Source: Monosiga brevicollis MX1
Lineage: Eukaryota; Opisthokonta; Choanoflagellata; Craspedida; Salpingoecidae
Direction: 5' to 3'
DNA length: 33,784 bases
Assembly: GCF_000002865.3 (NCBI RefSeq)
Contig: NW_001865043.1
Location: 23,064-56,847, forward strand
Of this stretch, positions 1-9,068 are shown piece by piece. Position 1 is the stretch's first letter. Each line of letters starts with the position of its first letter. Made by a program: the position numbers and the translations under genes. The notes under the pieces were generated by a model, which had not been told where the DNA came from, ran no database searches, and saw only the letters and a program-made list of their open reading frames with translations.

Positions 1-420
1 AGCAGAGTCAATAGGACATGAACCAGGTATGATGCGTCATGCGATTTGTTTTACGCCGAGGAGGCAGCCATGAGCATGAAGGGGCGGGCGCTTGAGACGA
101 CTGCGAAAAAAAAAAAACGGAAGAGAAGTGCACAGTGTGATGAAGTCAACACTTTTCAAAGTCATGTGGAGAAGGTGGAAGTATAATACTTAATATGATG
201 CACAACACAAACAATGGCTTACGAGTGGGATTTTTTTTTGCTCGAAAAGCGCGTTGGTTTTAACATAAACTCGACAGGAACAGACAACCTCACACACAAT
301 TAGACAACGGACTTTTACCACATGGTGACCGTTACATTGTCAGAACTTCCCCTTCACAACTTCCTCGTAAACATATACCATAGTCGGGTATTGGACAGAG
401 CTACCTTTCTGCATAGTATT
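1..420. other. No gene recognised; flank of tandem array
   Basis: No convincing exon is seen on either strand. The stretch is AT-richer than the gene regions, with an A-run near 105-117 and a T-run near 231-239. It leads directly into the ~190-bp tandem array. Confidence 0.5.
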
Positions 421-1130
421 AGCCTCACCATTAGTACCCCCCTCGAAGGGCTCAAGGCGCGCTTTGGCTGCGTGGCCTACACAAAATGGCAGCCGGGCCC
501 TTGGTCACATTTTTCGGCGCACGTCAAAACAAAGCTCACCTCGCATTCTTCGCCCCCTTCGCTGCTCACTGTGGAGTCCTCGTCCACTGGCGGCCGCCCT
601 GTGACCTGCCAGCCCCATCATTAGCACCCCACTCAACGGCCAAAAAAAAACCAAGGCGCGCCTTGGCTCCTCGACCAACACCAAATGGCAGCCGGGCCCC
701 TGGTCACAATTTTCGGCGCACGTCAAAACAAAGCACACGTCAACTGCTTCATGCGCTTTCGGTGCTCACCTTGTAGTCCGCGTCCACCTGGAACCATCCT
801 GTGACACGCGAGCCCCACCATTAGTACCCCCCTCGAAACGGCTCAAACAAAGCAAATAGCGCCTCAACACCAAATGGCAGCCGGGCCCCTGGTCACAACT
901 TTCAGCGCACGTCACAACAAAGCTCACCTGGCATTCTTCACACGCGTCCAGTGCTCACTGTGTAGTTCTCATCTACCGTCGACAGCCCTGTGACATGCCA
1001 GCCCCACCATGAGTACCCCCTCGAAACGGCCAAAACAAACAAAAGGTGTACTCCTCAGCCGACACGAAATGGCAGCCGGGCCTCTGGTCACAATTTTCGG
1101 CGCACGTCAAAACAAAGTTCACCTCACATT
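421..1130 (+). repeat. Four-copy tandem repeat, period about 190 bp
   Basis: Four diverged units start near 421, 611, 811 and 1000; the last is shorter. Each opens with a variant of CACCATTAGTACCCCCCTCGAA. About 65-75 bp later comes the best-kept core, ATGGCAGCCGGGCC followed by TGGTCACA, then TTTTCGGCGCACGTCAAAACA, seen at 486, 686, 873 and 1069. Short reading frames cross the units, but their frames differ from unit to unit, so I do not read this as coding. It could be a small satellite or the decayed internal part of a mobile element. Confidence 0.85.
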
Positions 1131-1229
1131 TGACGCTAACACACGCTATTTCGGTGGATGGACCGTTTTGCTCCAGATGTTAAGCAAAGCCCGCTCTGCT
1201 CGTTTGACTTCCTTTTCCGTTTGCATAGC

Positions 1230-1479
1230 TTTTAGGATATGATCTGTTTGTGGTCAATTCACAAAGCAAACAGAGGAAATTGAAACGGGAATGGTACAAA
1301 GTAAAATGCCACTTCCGGTCTACAGAACCGTACTTATATCTCGGTGGCAGGAACAATCACAATGTTCTACAGGCTTCCTTGAGGAGCGCCGTCAAGAATC
1401 ATCAGACATCATCCTGGACTGGTATCTTCCAGAGTGTTCCAGCAGCTTCTGGACTTACGTCTATGCTTGTAGTCCAATA
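1230..1479 (+). mobile_element. 250-bp mobile element, copy A, with target-site duplication
   Basis: This 250-bp block begins TTTTAGGATATGATCTG and ends GCTTGTAGTCCAATA. It recurs in inverse orientation at 6915-7164 with exactly the same length and six substitutions by eye. Copy A is flanked by the direct repeat ATAGC at 1225-1229 and 1480-1484, and copy B by a different 5-bp repeat, as expected for independent insertions with a 5-bp target-site duplication. The ends (TTTTAGGA and, on the other strand, TATTGGAC) are at best weak inverted repeats. A solo long terminal repeat or a short non-autonomous DNA element would both fit. It encodes no protein I recognise. Confidence 0.85.
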
Positions 1480-1484
1480 ATAGC

Positions 1485-1996
1485 AATCGACAAGACAACC
1501 ACAAGCGTCACGCATTTTCAATTTGTACGTGCAGCTTGAGCGGCGGCCGTTAGAGCGGTCACGCGGTCACAAAGGGTTTGTAGATCTTGGATATTGAACA
1601 ATTGAGGATCCACACGCCAGCCGACGTTACAGAGAACAGCAGCAGCGCACCGCCAGCGTCTGACCTGCTCAGCATGAATCAAGCCTTGAACTGGCGCCAC
1701 GTTGAAATTCGATGAGAACAAGACGATATAGACAATCACATTGCCTACAGGTTCGCACCATTTGAATCCGAAGTTTGATAGGAGCAAGGAGTACGGGTTG
1801 CGCGCAATAGCTCTTCAATCAGCTATGAAGCGGAGCAGATTCGTCGGTGAGCAAGCCTGACTCTGCAATCAGTACCAAAAAATAAAAAGCCCACCTCCAG
1901 CTTGATGGGACTCCTGCTAAGGAGCAGATCCAAGGACCGTGCACCCGTCTACCACAGCAGGCCATCAAATATCAATTGCCGGTGCAACAGAACAGC
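1485..1996 (-). other. 3' flank of ankyrin gene 1; possible extra terminal exon
   Basis: Minus-strand reading frames here (about 1518-1800, ending AAAQAARTN-stop) could be a further terminal exon of the ankyrin gene ending at 1997. A TTGCAG acceptor near 1869 would instead give a short terminal exon ending LLRFIAD-stop. No ankyrin consensus is visible in either, and the sequence cannot decide between them. The simplest model stops at 1997. Confidence 0.3.
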
Positions 1997-4492
1997 TCAA
2001 AAATACGGCATCGTGCTGACATGATCTCTCGTATCCGGGTCGGCACCGTGCCGCAGGAGTTGCTGGATACCCTTTCGGCTGGCAGGCAAGGCAGTGCAGG
2101 CTACATGGAGCGGCGTTTGGCCGTTCTATATTATCATCAACGTTTGGGAACATGAGAAATGAGTTCTTCGCGCACGGAAGATATAGCAGGAAACAAGATG
2201 AAATGCAGAGAGCACCGACGAAGAGTGGACAAAAACGGGAAAGAAAGAGGGATAGCGGGAAAGAAGATAGGAGCAAGAGGCCAAACGGACGCGCACAAGG
2301 GATAGAATGTAGAGGGGGGAGAGACGGCGCAAACAAGCCGAGCAGCGGGAGCAGAAGCAACGGCAGCCAGAGGAGAGGGAGGAGGGGATACTGTACTTGT
2401 ACTGACGTCTTTCTTGGCGTTGGGATCAACACCGTGCTCTAACAGCATCTCCATTATGTTGGCATGACCCTGAAAGCACGCCCAATTCAATGGTGTCCAG
2501 CCACGCTGTGGGATGATGCATCGGCATGACGTACGGGTACTGCATCATCAGCATCATCATGTACAGGATAGGGGGGTTAAAAAGGGAGTAGAAGGTGCTG
2601 AACTAACGCTGTCCATGGATTTAGGATCAACACCCTGCTTCATCAGCAGCTCCACCACCTCGGCACGACAGTGAATGCACGCCCAGTGTAGTGGTGTCCA
2701 GCCACGCTGTGGGATGTTGCATTGGCATGACGTACAGGTAGACGGTATCATTGGTACAGGTTGGGTCAGCAAAAGGAGAGGCGAAGTTCCGTACTGACCT
2801 TGTCTTTGGCTTGAGTATCCAGCACCCTGCTTCATCAGCAGCTCCACCACCTTGGCACGACAGTGAATGCACGCCCAGTGTAGTAGTGTACAGCCATCCT
2901 GTGGGATGTTGCATTGGCATGACGTACAAGTACCGACGGTATCATTGGTACAGGTTGGGTCAGCAAAAGGAGAGGCGAAGTTCTGAACTGACCTTGTCCT
3001 TGGCTTGAGTATCAGCACCCTGCTTCATCAGCAGCTCCACCACCTCAGTATGGCCCTGAATGCACGCCCAGTGTAGTGGTGTCCAGCCACGCTGTGGGAT
3101 GTTGCATTGGCATGACGTACAAGTACCGACGGTATCATTGGTACAGGTTGGGTCAGCAAAAGGAGAGGCGAAGTTCTGTACTGACCTTGTCTTTGGCTTG
3201 AGTATCAGCACCCTGCTTCATCAGCAGCTCCACCACCTTGGCACGACAGTGAATGCACGCCCAGTGTAGTAGTGTACAGCCATCCTGTGGGATGTTGCAT
3301 TGGCATGACGTACAAGTACCGACGGTATCATTGGTACAGGTTGGGTCAGCAAAAGGAGAGGCGAAGTTCTGTACTGACCTTGTCTTTGGCTTGAGTATCA
3401 GCACCCTGCTTCATCAGCAGCTCCACCACCTCGGCACGACAGTGAATGCACGCCCAGTGCAGTGGTGTCCAGCCACGCTGTGGGATGATGCGTCGGCAAG
3501 ACGTACAGGTATTGCATCATCAGCATCGCCATGTACAGGATAGGGGGGTCAAAGAGGGAGTAGAAGGTGCTGAACTGACCTTGTCCTTGGCTTTAGTATC
3601 AGCACCGTGCTTCATCAGCAGCTCCACCACCTCAGTATGGCCCTGAATGCACGCCCGGTGCAGTGGTGTATAGCCATACTGTGGGATGTTGCATTGGCAT
3701 GACGTACAAGTACCGACGGTATCATTGGTACAGGATGGGTCAGCAAAGCGAGAGTGGAAGTTCCGTACTGACCTTGTCTTTGGCTTCAGTATCCACACCG
3801 TGCTTCAACAGCATCTCCGCCACCTCGATATGACCCTCAATACACGCCCAGTGCAGTGGTGTATCGCCATCCTGTCGGATGATGCATCGTCATGTCGTAC
3901 AGGTAAGCATCATCATCAGCATCATCATGTGGTACATGCACCATCATAGGGGGGTGATATTCTGCACTGACGTTGGCCTTGACGTTTGTATCAGAACCGT
4001 ACTTCATCAGCATCTCCACCACCTCGACATGACCTTTGTTGCAGGCGTAGTGCAGTGGTGTATGGCCATCCTGTGATATGATGCATCGGCAAGACGTATA
4101 GGTTTCAGCATCATGTACAGCATAGGGAGGTAAAAGAGAGAGTGGGAGGTACTGTACTGACTGACCCTGTCCTTGGTTTCAGTATCAACACTGTGTTTCA
4201 ACAGCATCTCCACCACCTCGACATGACCTCTGTTGCAGGCATAGTGTAGTGGTGTATGGCCATGCTGCGGGGATGACGTCCAGGTAAGCATCATCATCGT
4301 GTACACAGCATTCAGTGACACATTCAAAGTGTAGCTACACAACATCATACCAAGCAGCATACGTACCACATCAACTTTGCATTTGGCAGCATCTGGAATA
4401 CGTTGATGGTTCCAACTGTTCAACAGCTGCAGCGCCTCTTGTGGATCTGATGAATTGCACGCCTTGTACAGCTGCTCTCCAACATCACTCAT
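1997..4492 (-). CDS. Ankyrin-repeat protein 1, one exon per repeat
   Basis: Ankyrin repeats usually mediate protein binding; the partner is unknown. Minus-strand exons: 4367-4492, 4166-4264, 3972-4070, 3773-3871, 3580-3678, 3379-3477, 3186-3284, 2993-3091, 2799-2898, 2608-2706, 2407-2505, 1997-2125. Exon 1 encodes a 42-residue leader ([20 protein letters not shown]...) shared with two paralogues. Exons 2-11 each encode one 33-residue repeat of the type GWTPLHWAC...[18 protein letters not shown]. All but exon 9 are exactly 99 nt and phase 0, with gtcag- or gttag-type donors. Exon 9 is 100 nt: one extra C near 2820 relative to near-identical exon 7 shifts the frame. Skipping exon 9 restores frame and gives about 381 residues. 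The final exon ends [20 protein letters not shown]-stop by read-through of a possible donor, so the 3' end is uncertain. No signal peptide or membrane segment is seen. Confidence 0.82.
2126..2406 (-). other. Long pyrimidine-rich intron of ankyrin gene 1
   Basis: This last intron is about 280 nt, three times the other introns of the gene. It is very purine-rich on the plus strand, so pyrimidine-rich in the transcript, with runs such as GGGAAAGAAAGAGGGATAGC. Similar sequence recurs in introns of the second ankyrin gene around 7420-7600 and 7680-7925, so the intron was duplicated along with the genes. Confidence 0.6.
2608..3678 (-). repeat. Near-identical ~193-bp exon+intron modules
   Basis: Exon low ends fall at 2608, 2799, 2993, 3186, 3379 and 3580, a period of 191-201 bp. 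Both the 99-nt ankyrin exon and its ~94-nt intron are conserved. The introns repeat CATGACGTACA(A/G)GTA, GGTATCATTGGTACAGG and TTGGGTCAGCAAAAGGAGAGG almost unchanged. Conservation of intron bases as well as codons shows recent tandem duplication or gene conversion, not selection on protein alone. Confidence 0.9.
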
Positions 4493-4497
4493 GATGA

Positions 4498-4498
<1 letters not shown>

Positions 4499-4551
<53 letters not shown>
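4499..4551. repeat. (CT)n microsatellite abutting the ankyrin gene 1 start
   Basis: About 26 CT dinucleotides with one interruption, read as (GA)n on the coding strand. The run ends six bases before the ATG at 4492, so it probably lies in the 5' leader. The paralogue at 8456 lacks it. Confidence 0.9.
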
Positions 4552-4554
<3 letters not shown>

Positions 4555-4559
4555 ACATT

Positions 4560-5000
4560 CGCTTTTTGCTTCTACATGTACTTTATCCATCACCAATCTC
4601 ATGAGCCTCCAACTCGTCTGACTATCCCAATGTCGTTAAAACCGGCGACCGGTCAGCGCGCCTTGCTCCACCCTACCTTTATGCGCCAAACAACTCACCT
4701 CTGACCAACTGCTCTTGGTAACAGTTGCGAAGACAGGTGTAGTTGGTTGCCGAAGCGCACGCTGTTGACAGTGAGGCGAGGTCAGTAACCTTACTAAAAA
4801 GGGCGGGGAGGCAGCGAAGCTTTTAACCAAAAACGCTCTAGCGTCGCAACAAAGTCTCCAACCAAGAGAGTCCCGTACCAAACAAAAGCGATCAAGCACC
4901 ACACACAAAGCAAGACACGTCAGACAGCCCTCTGATGCCGATATCCGTACGAATGCCGAAGAGGTGATAAAGAAGGGGCAAAGCAGAAGAGGAGGCTGAA
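4560..5000 (-). promoter_or_regulatory. Duplicated 5' flank of ankyrin gene 1
   Basis: This upstream stretch is homologous to 8480-8960, upstream of ankyrin gene 2. Shared blocks include GAGAGTCCCGTACCAA (near 4866 and 8797), GCGATCA before a CACCA or CACCAT motif, GTTGCGA(A/G)GRCAGGTGTA, and GATGCCGA downstream. Gene and promoter were therefore copied together. No TATA box or other named element is recognised. Confidence 0.6.
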
Positions 5001-5903
5001 AAATGCAACTCATGCTATAAAATGTTCAACCTGTATTTTTGTTTCTTGTTGTTGAGATGTCTAAAAATAGTCAAAACTGACGAAAAAACTTCAAAACACA
5101 TTTATGTGTAATACCTCTACGGCAGCCGGTTAGCAGTCCCTTATAATCCGTCCGTCATGGCAGCCAGAAGATGTTCCAAGCTCGTTGGCTACCCGGTTTC
5201 ACATCTCCAGCCATGTCAAACTCATCTCCCGGCCCGCATGTGCATTTTTGACGGCGAGCGGGCCGACAAAATATTTCTTTGCAGCGCATATCCAAAGGGA
5301 AAATGTAGTGAATATTCATGAGCTCTTCATGTTGCTACAATCGATCGCAACTGTAAGAAAGTCTTTGACCTTTTTGGCAGTTGGCAAGCCCGAGCGGCGA
5401 GGCACAGATCATTGTCAATCAATACTGTGAGGTGCGGCCCTATGAGCGCAAAACAACTGGTCGCAGCGCGGGGGAGTCTCACATGCCTTGTCCGCTCCCC
5501 TCATTGGCCTCGTGCTCGCTCTTGTACGACCTTATCCTCTTCGCTGAACGCGTCCTCGAATATCGGTGTTCAGCGGCACGGCACGAGCAGCCAAGACAGT
5601 CTGGACCGCCATTTCCGCCATGAGGACGTCGAGCCGCAAGCCAGCGCGAGCACAAAAAGACAAAAAGAAGCACAGGACGCACGATCACCGTGAGCATGTC
5701 TCGCGTTCGCTCCGCAGCCTTTCCTGGAATGTGCAACTGGCTGGCAAGCGCGACAGACCGATTACGTGGCTTCTTTGCCGCTCAAAACAGCAGCCGCCCT
5801 AACTCCGAGATCTAAAGGCTTTCGATCCGGGCTGTCTTGGCCAACGCTGCAATGATCGTTCGAGCTGCGCCTTGACGCCAGTGGCTTGGAAAGCGTAGCA
5901 CAG
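5001..5903. other. No gene recognised
   Basis: Several overlapping reading frames of 76-93 codons exist on both strands. None shows a family motif, a consistent exon structure or a preferred strand, so I call none of them. Confidence 0.4.
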
Positions 5904-6191
5904 TTAGAGGGCTGATCCTTGCCCGCGAGCTTTTCTACGGCGCTCTTCAGCCCAAGCTTGTGTCTTACGCGCAGCTGACGAAACAGTCTGATGCCCGACT
6001 TGCGGCACCACGACTGGCGCGGACACCGCTACCTCCACCACGTCAACACACAGCTCGTCGATGATGTTGTCAATGCCATCGTCAGCACCAAGTTGCGTGC
6101 CCACAGTCTCCTGCACCTGTGTGCTGTGGCTTAAATATGACTGTTGTTTGAATCGAAGATGAGCCGTCGTTTTCTCAAGGCCAAGATCCAT
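5904..6191 (-). CDS. Hypothetical 95-residue ORF
   Basis: An uninterrupted frame begins MDLGLEKTTAHLRFKQQSYL and ends ARGQGSAL-stop. The middle is acidic (DDGIDNIIDELCVDVVEV) and the tail is basic (AARKTQAWAEERRRKARGQG). I do not recognise the family. It could be a small single-exon gene, one exon of a larger gene, or chance. It lies next to a decayed copy of the 250-bp element, which leans toward relic sequence. Confidence 0.25.
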   Translation of the reverse strand: MDLGLEKTTAHLRFKQQSYLSHSTQVQETVGTQLGADDGIDNIIDELCVDVVEVAVSAPVVVPQVGHQTVSSAARKTQAWAEERRRKARGQGSAL

Positions 6192-6298
6192 TGTTTGACT
6201 CGATTAAGGCGAACAAATTCAGAATAAATTCAAAACAAAGTCAGATCAAACAGACTGTGGCCGTCAACAGAATGATCAACAAGCACTGCATCGTTCGG

Positions 6299-6483
6299 TA
6301 TTGGACTCCAAGCATAGACGTATGTCCAGGAGCTGCTGGAACATACTGGGAGATACCAGTCCTGCTATCGTGCTCAACCACTGCAGGATGATGTTTGATT
6401 TTCCTTGACGGCGCTCGTCAAGGAAGCCTGTGGAACATTGTGATTGTTCCTGCCACCAAGATTCAAGTACGGTCCGGTGGCAT
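6299..6483 (-). mobile_element. Degenerate copy C of the 250-bp element
   Basis: On the minus strand this copy shares the GGTGGCAGGAACAATCACAA core, the TTCCACAGGCTTCCTTGA stretch and the CTCCTGGACATACGTCTATG end with copies A and B. It lacks the first ~75 bases, has a small deletion near its truncated end, and carries an extra ~20 bases around 6375. Substitutions are much more frequent than between A and B, so it is older. No target-site duplication is visible. Confidence 0.75.
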
Positions 6484-6647
6484 GACAAATTCGCGGTTGA
6501 CAAAATGATCCCTCAACGAGCAGCCCCCGGAATGATCACTGGCAAATTCCTCTCGAGGGCGGTCGATGCTTGTAGTCAAATTAACACACTCCGCTTGTAG
6601 CCGAAACCCAGAACTTTATCAAAGAGCTAGCAATACCTTGCAGCAGT

Positions 6648-6815
6648 TCAACAAGAGCTGCAACCTCCGCTCGTGGTGAGTTGGCATGTGCCCAATGATC
6701 GAACAGAGGCAGGTATCATTGATGTGTCGAGTTGAGAGTTTGAACAAAAGTTCAGGTAACCGCCCACGCTGGTGATACTACCAAGGCCGTTCACGTTGGT
6801 CAGGGCGTCGTTGTC
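6648..6815 (-). pseudogene. Receptor-L / LRR-like exon fragment
   Basis: After a GTTGCAG acceptor the minus strand reads DNDALTNVNGLGSITSVGGY, then LNFCSNSQLDTS, ending GGCSSC-stop. The LTNVNGLGSITSVGGYL pattern matches the repeat of receptor L-domain / bacterial-type LRR proteins. No convincing partner exon is found nearby, and copies B and C of the 250-bp element lie on either side in the same orientation. I read it as a gene fragment, but an unrecognised small gene is possible. Confidence 0.45.
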
Positions 6816-6845
6816 CTGCAACAGCCGGAGAACCAACACATCACA

Positions 6846-6914
6846 TCAGATGCTCACAAACACACCCCATGGCACCGATCCGCTGGCCTTCTCATCCACA
6901 CAAGCCACACCGTG
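6846..6914 (-). pseudogene. Severed 3' end of ankyrin gene 2's last exon
   Basis: Directly after copy B and its duplicated CACGG, the minus strand resumes an ankyrin frame: HGVACVDEKASGSVPWGVFVSI-stop. Joined conceptually at CACGG to the upstream part (ending QLLRHG), it completes a normal repeat. This is what an exon split by the insertion should look like. The tail now lies downstream of the element's own stop codon. Confidence 0.7.
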
Positions 6915-7164
6915 TATTGGACTACAAGCATAGACGTATGTCCAGAAGCTGCTGGAACACTCTGGAAGATACCAGTCCAGGATGATGTCTGATGATCCTT
7001 GACAGCGCTCGTCAAGGAAGCCTGTAGAACATTGTGATTGTTCCTGCCACCGAGATATAAGTACGGTTCTGTAGACCGGAAGTGGCATTTTACTTTGTAC
7101 CTTTCCCGTTTCAATTTCCTCTGTTTGCCTTGTGAATTGACCACAAACAGATCATATCCTAAAA
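6915..7164 (-). mobile_element. 250-bp mobile element, copy B, inside an ankyrin exon
   Basis: Identical in length to copy A (1230-1479), with six differences, in the opposite orientation. It is flanked by the direct repeat CCGTG on the plus strand (6910-6914 and 7165-7169), a 5-bp target-site duplication. It sits inside the last exon of ankyrin gene 2 and contributes codons FRI and a TGA (7152-7154) to it. Confidence 0.88.
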
Positions 7165-8456
7165 CCGTGACGCAAGAGTTGGTCGACAACCGTTCGGCTG
7201 GTAGAGAAGGCAGTGCAGGCTGCATGGAGCGGCGTTTGACCGTCCTATATAGTAACCAATGTTTGGAAACATGGGGCGTGTTTGCATTTTTTTTTTTAAA
7301 GAGGGGGCGTGGGTGGGTGATAGTGAGCGTCAAAAAGCTGAAGAAACAACACGGAAAGCCGCTCGAACGTGCGAGGGAGGCAGGGGCGCTATGGCAAGGG
7401 AAGGTAGTGCGCCGATTGAGGTCACAACATCAGAAAAGGAAAGCGGGTGGAAGATACAGCGGAACAAGCAGAAAAGGAACAAGCGCAAGAACGGAGTGCA
7501 CACAGTGGGCAGGGTGTAGAGGAGAGAAGAATGGAGCAAAGGCGACGTGCACGGGAACAGCAGCAGCAGCCAGAGGGGGGGTGGAGTGGATGAGAAAGGT
7601 ACTGACGTTGTTCTTGGCTTTAGCTTCAGCATCGTTCTTCAACAGCATCTTCACCACCTTGACCCTTAAGTCACAACATCAAGCAAAGGGGGAGCGGGCG
7701 GAAAATACAGCAGTACAAAGCAGGGGGGCATGGTGCACCGACAACGTGCGAGCGCAAACCGGATGAAGAAGAGGGATAGCGGGAAAGAAGAAAAGGAGCA
7801 AGAGACAGAACAGACGGGCACGGGTGCGCAGGGGGTGTAGAGGAGAGAGAGAGATGGGGCAAAGGCAACGAGCAGCGAGGAGCAGGAGCAGCAGCCAGAA
7901 GGGGCGAAGAGGGAGGCACTGTACTGACGTTGTCTGTGGCTGCAGTATCAACACCGTGCTTCAACAGCAGCTCCACCACCTTGACATCACCCCTAATGCA
8001 GGCCTCGTGCAGCGGTGTTTGGTCATCCTGTGGGATGATGCATCAGCATGACGTTCAGGTCCAGCGTCTTCATCAGCATCAACATGTGGTACAGATGCAC
8101 GATCAGGGAGGTACTGTACTAACGTCGTTCTTGGCCTTAGTATCAGCACCGTGCTTCAACAGCATCTCCACCACCTTGACATGACCGTTACCGCAGGCCC
8201 TGTGTAGTGGTGTCCAGCCATCCTGTGGGATGATGCATTTATGCAGTCAACGTCCCAAGTTATACCATAACGTCTCATTCAGATTAAAAGTGTAACCAAG
8301 TTTACACAACAGCATGTCAAACAGCATACGTACATAACATTTGTGTTGGGCAGCATCTCGAATTCGTTGGTGGTCCCAACTGGTCAACAGCTGCAGCGCC
8401 TCTTGTGGATCTGATGAACGACACGCAAAGTACAGCTGAAATCGATCATCACTCAT
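7152..8456 (-). CDS. Ankyrin-repeat protein 2, truncated by an insertion
   Basis: Exons on the minus strand: 8334-8456 (leader [20 protein letters not shown]..., 41 residues), 8124-8222, 7929-8027 and 7152-7244. Exons 2 and 3 are 99-nt phase-0 ankyrin exons ([20 protein letters not shown]... and [20 protein letters not shown]...). The last exon reads [10 protein letters not shown]...VVDQLLRHG and matches the final exon of ankyrin gene 1. After HG the 250-bp element begins and reads FRI-stop. The predicted product is about 137 residues with roughly three repeats. With its 5' flank the gene is a duplicate of the one at 1997-4492. It may still be transcribed; binding partner and role are unknown. 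Confidence 0.75.
7607..7664 (-). pseudogene. Half ankyrin exon left in an intron
   Basis: The minus strand reads [19 protein letters not shown] followed by a gtcagt donor: the second half of an ankyrin repeat without its TPLHxA half. The only AG before it (cttaag) would give 58 nt and break frame, while all intact exons are phase 0. The upstream sequence is intron-like and resembles 7420-7600. It is probably a deletion relic that is skipped. Confidence 0.6.
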
Positions 8457-9068
8457 GGTAACTGTATGTCTCCAGCACGATCCGCTTCAAACCCGCTTTC
8501 TTGCCTCTAGCCACCACCAAGCTCATGAGCCCCCTCCATCGGACTGGGATTCGACATGCGCGCGCCGTTTCCAAAACGGCAGCCGGTCAGCGGGCTCTGA
8601 GCTCTTCTCTGCCTGGTGCGTCAAGAGACTCACCTCAAGCCAATACTTTTGGGTGGCAGTTGCGAGGGCAGGTGTACTTGCTTGCCCAAGCACACGCTTT
8701 TGACTGTGAAGTGAGAAGCCTCACCACGGGAAAGAAAAGGGGGGCGGGGGCAGCTCTCAACCCACGTTCTGGCGTCGCCACAAGGCTTCGACCAGGAGAG
8801 TCCCGTACCAAGCACAAGCGATCAGTCACCATACAGAGCAAGAGATCAAGCGGCCGCCGATGCCGACGTCGAGACCGATGCCCAAGAGGGGAAAGACGAA
8901 AAAAGCTTAAAAGCAAAAAAAGGAAACACTTGCAAGCGAATGGCAGACAAAGGAAAAAATGCAAAAATCACATGTCAAACCTTTTTGTTTTTGTTTTCTG
9001 TGCGAGGACAAGATGAGACGGATGTTTCCCGTTTTAACGATGAATTCACGACAACCCATGGCGACTCT
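8457..9068 (-). promoter_or_regulatory. 5' flank of ankyrin gene 2 (duplicate of 4560-5000)
   Basis: The part at 8480-8960 aligns with the flank of ankyrin gene 1, including the GAGAGTCCCGTACCAA block near 8797. The plus-strand frame running through 8501-9016 has no family match and lies in this duplicated flank, so I treat it as non-coding. Confidence 0.55.

Noticed and set aside
2557-4200. Regularly spaced repeats suggestive of a CRISPR array
   Set aside because: The period is about 193 bp, the repeated part encodes ankyrin repeats with splice signals, and the setting is eukaryotic.
7038-7766. 242-codon plus-strand frame
   Set aside because: It runs antisense through the 250-bp element, the last ankyrin exon and pyrimidine-rich introns of ankyrin gene 2; no motif fits.
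8501-9016. 171-codon plus-strand frame upstream of ankyrin gene 2
   Set aside because: It lies in a flank duplicated from 4560-5000, where the matching frame is not kept open; the tail is low-complexity Lys/Arg.
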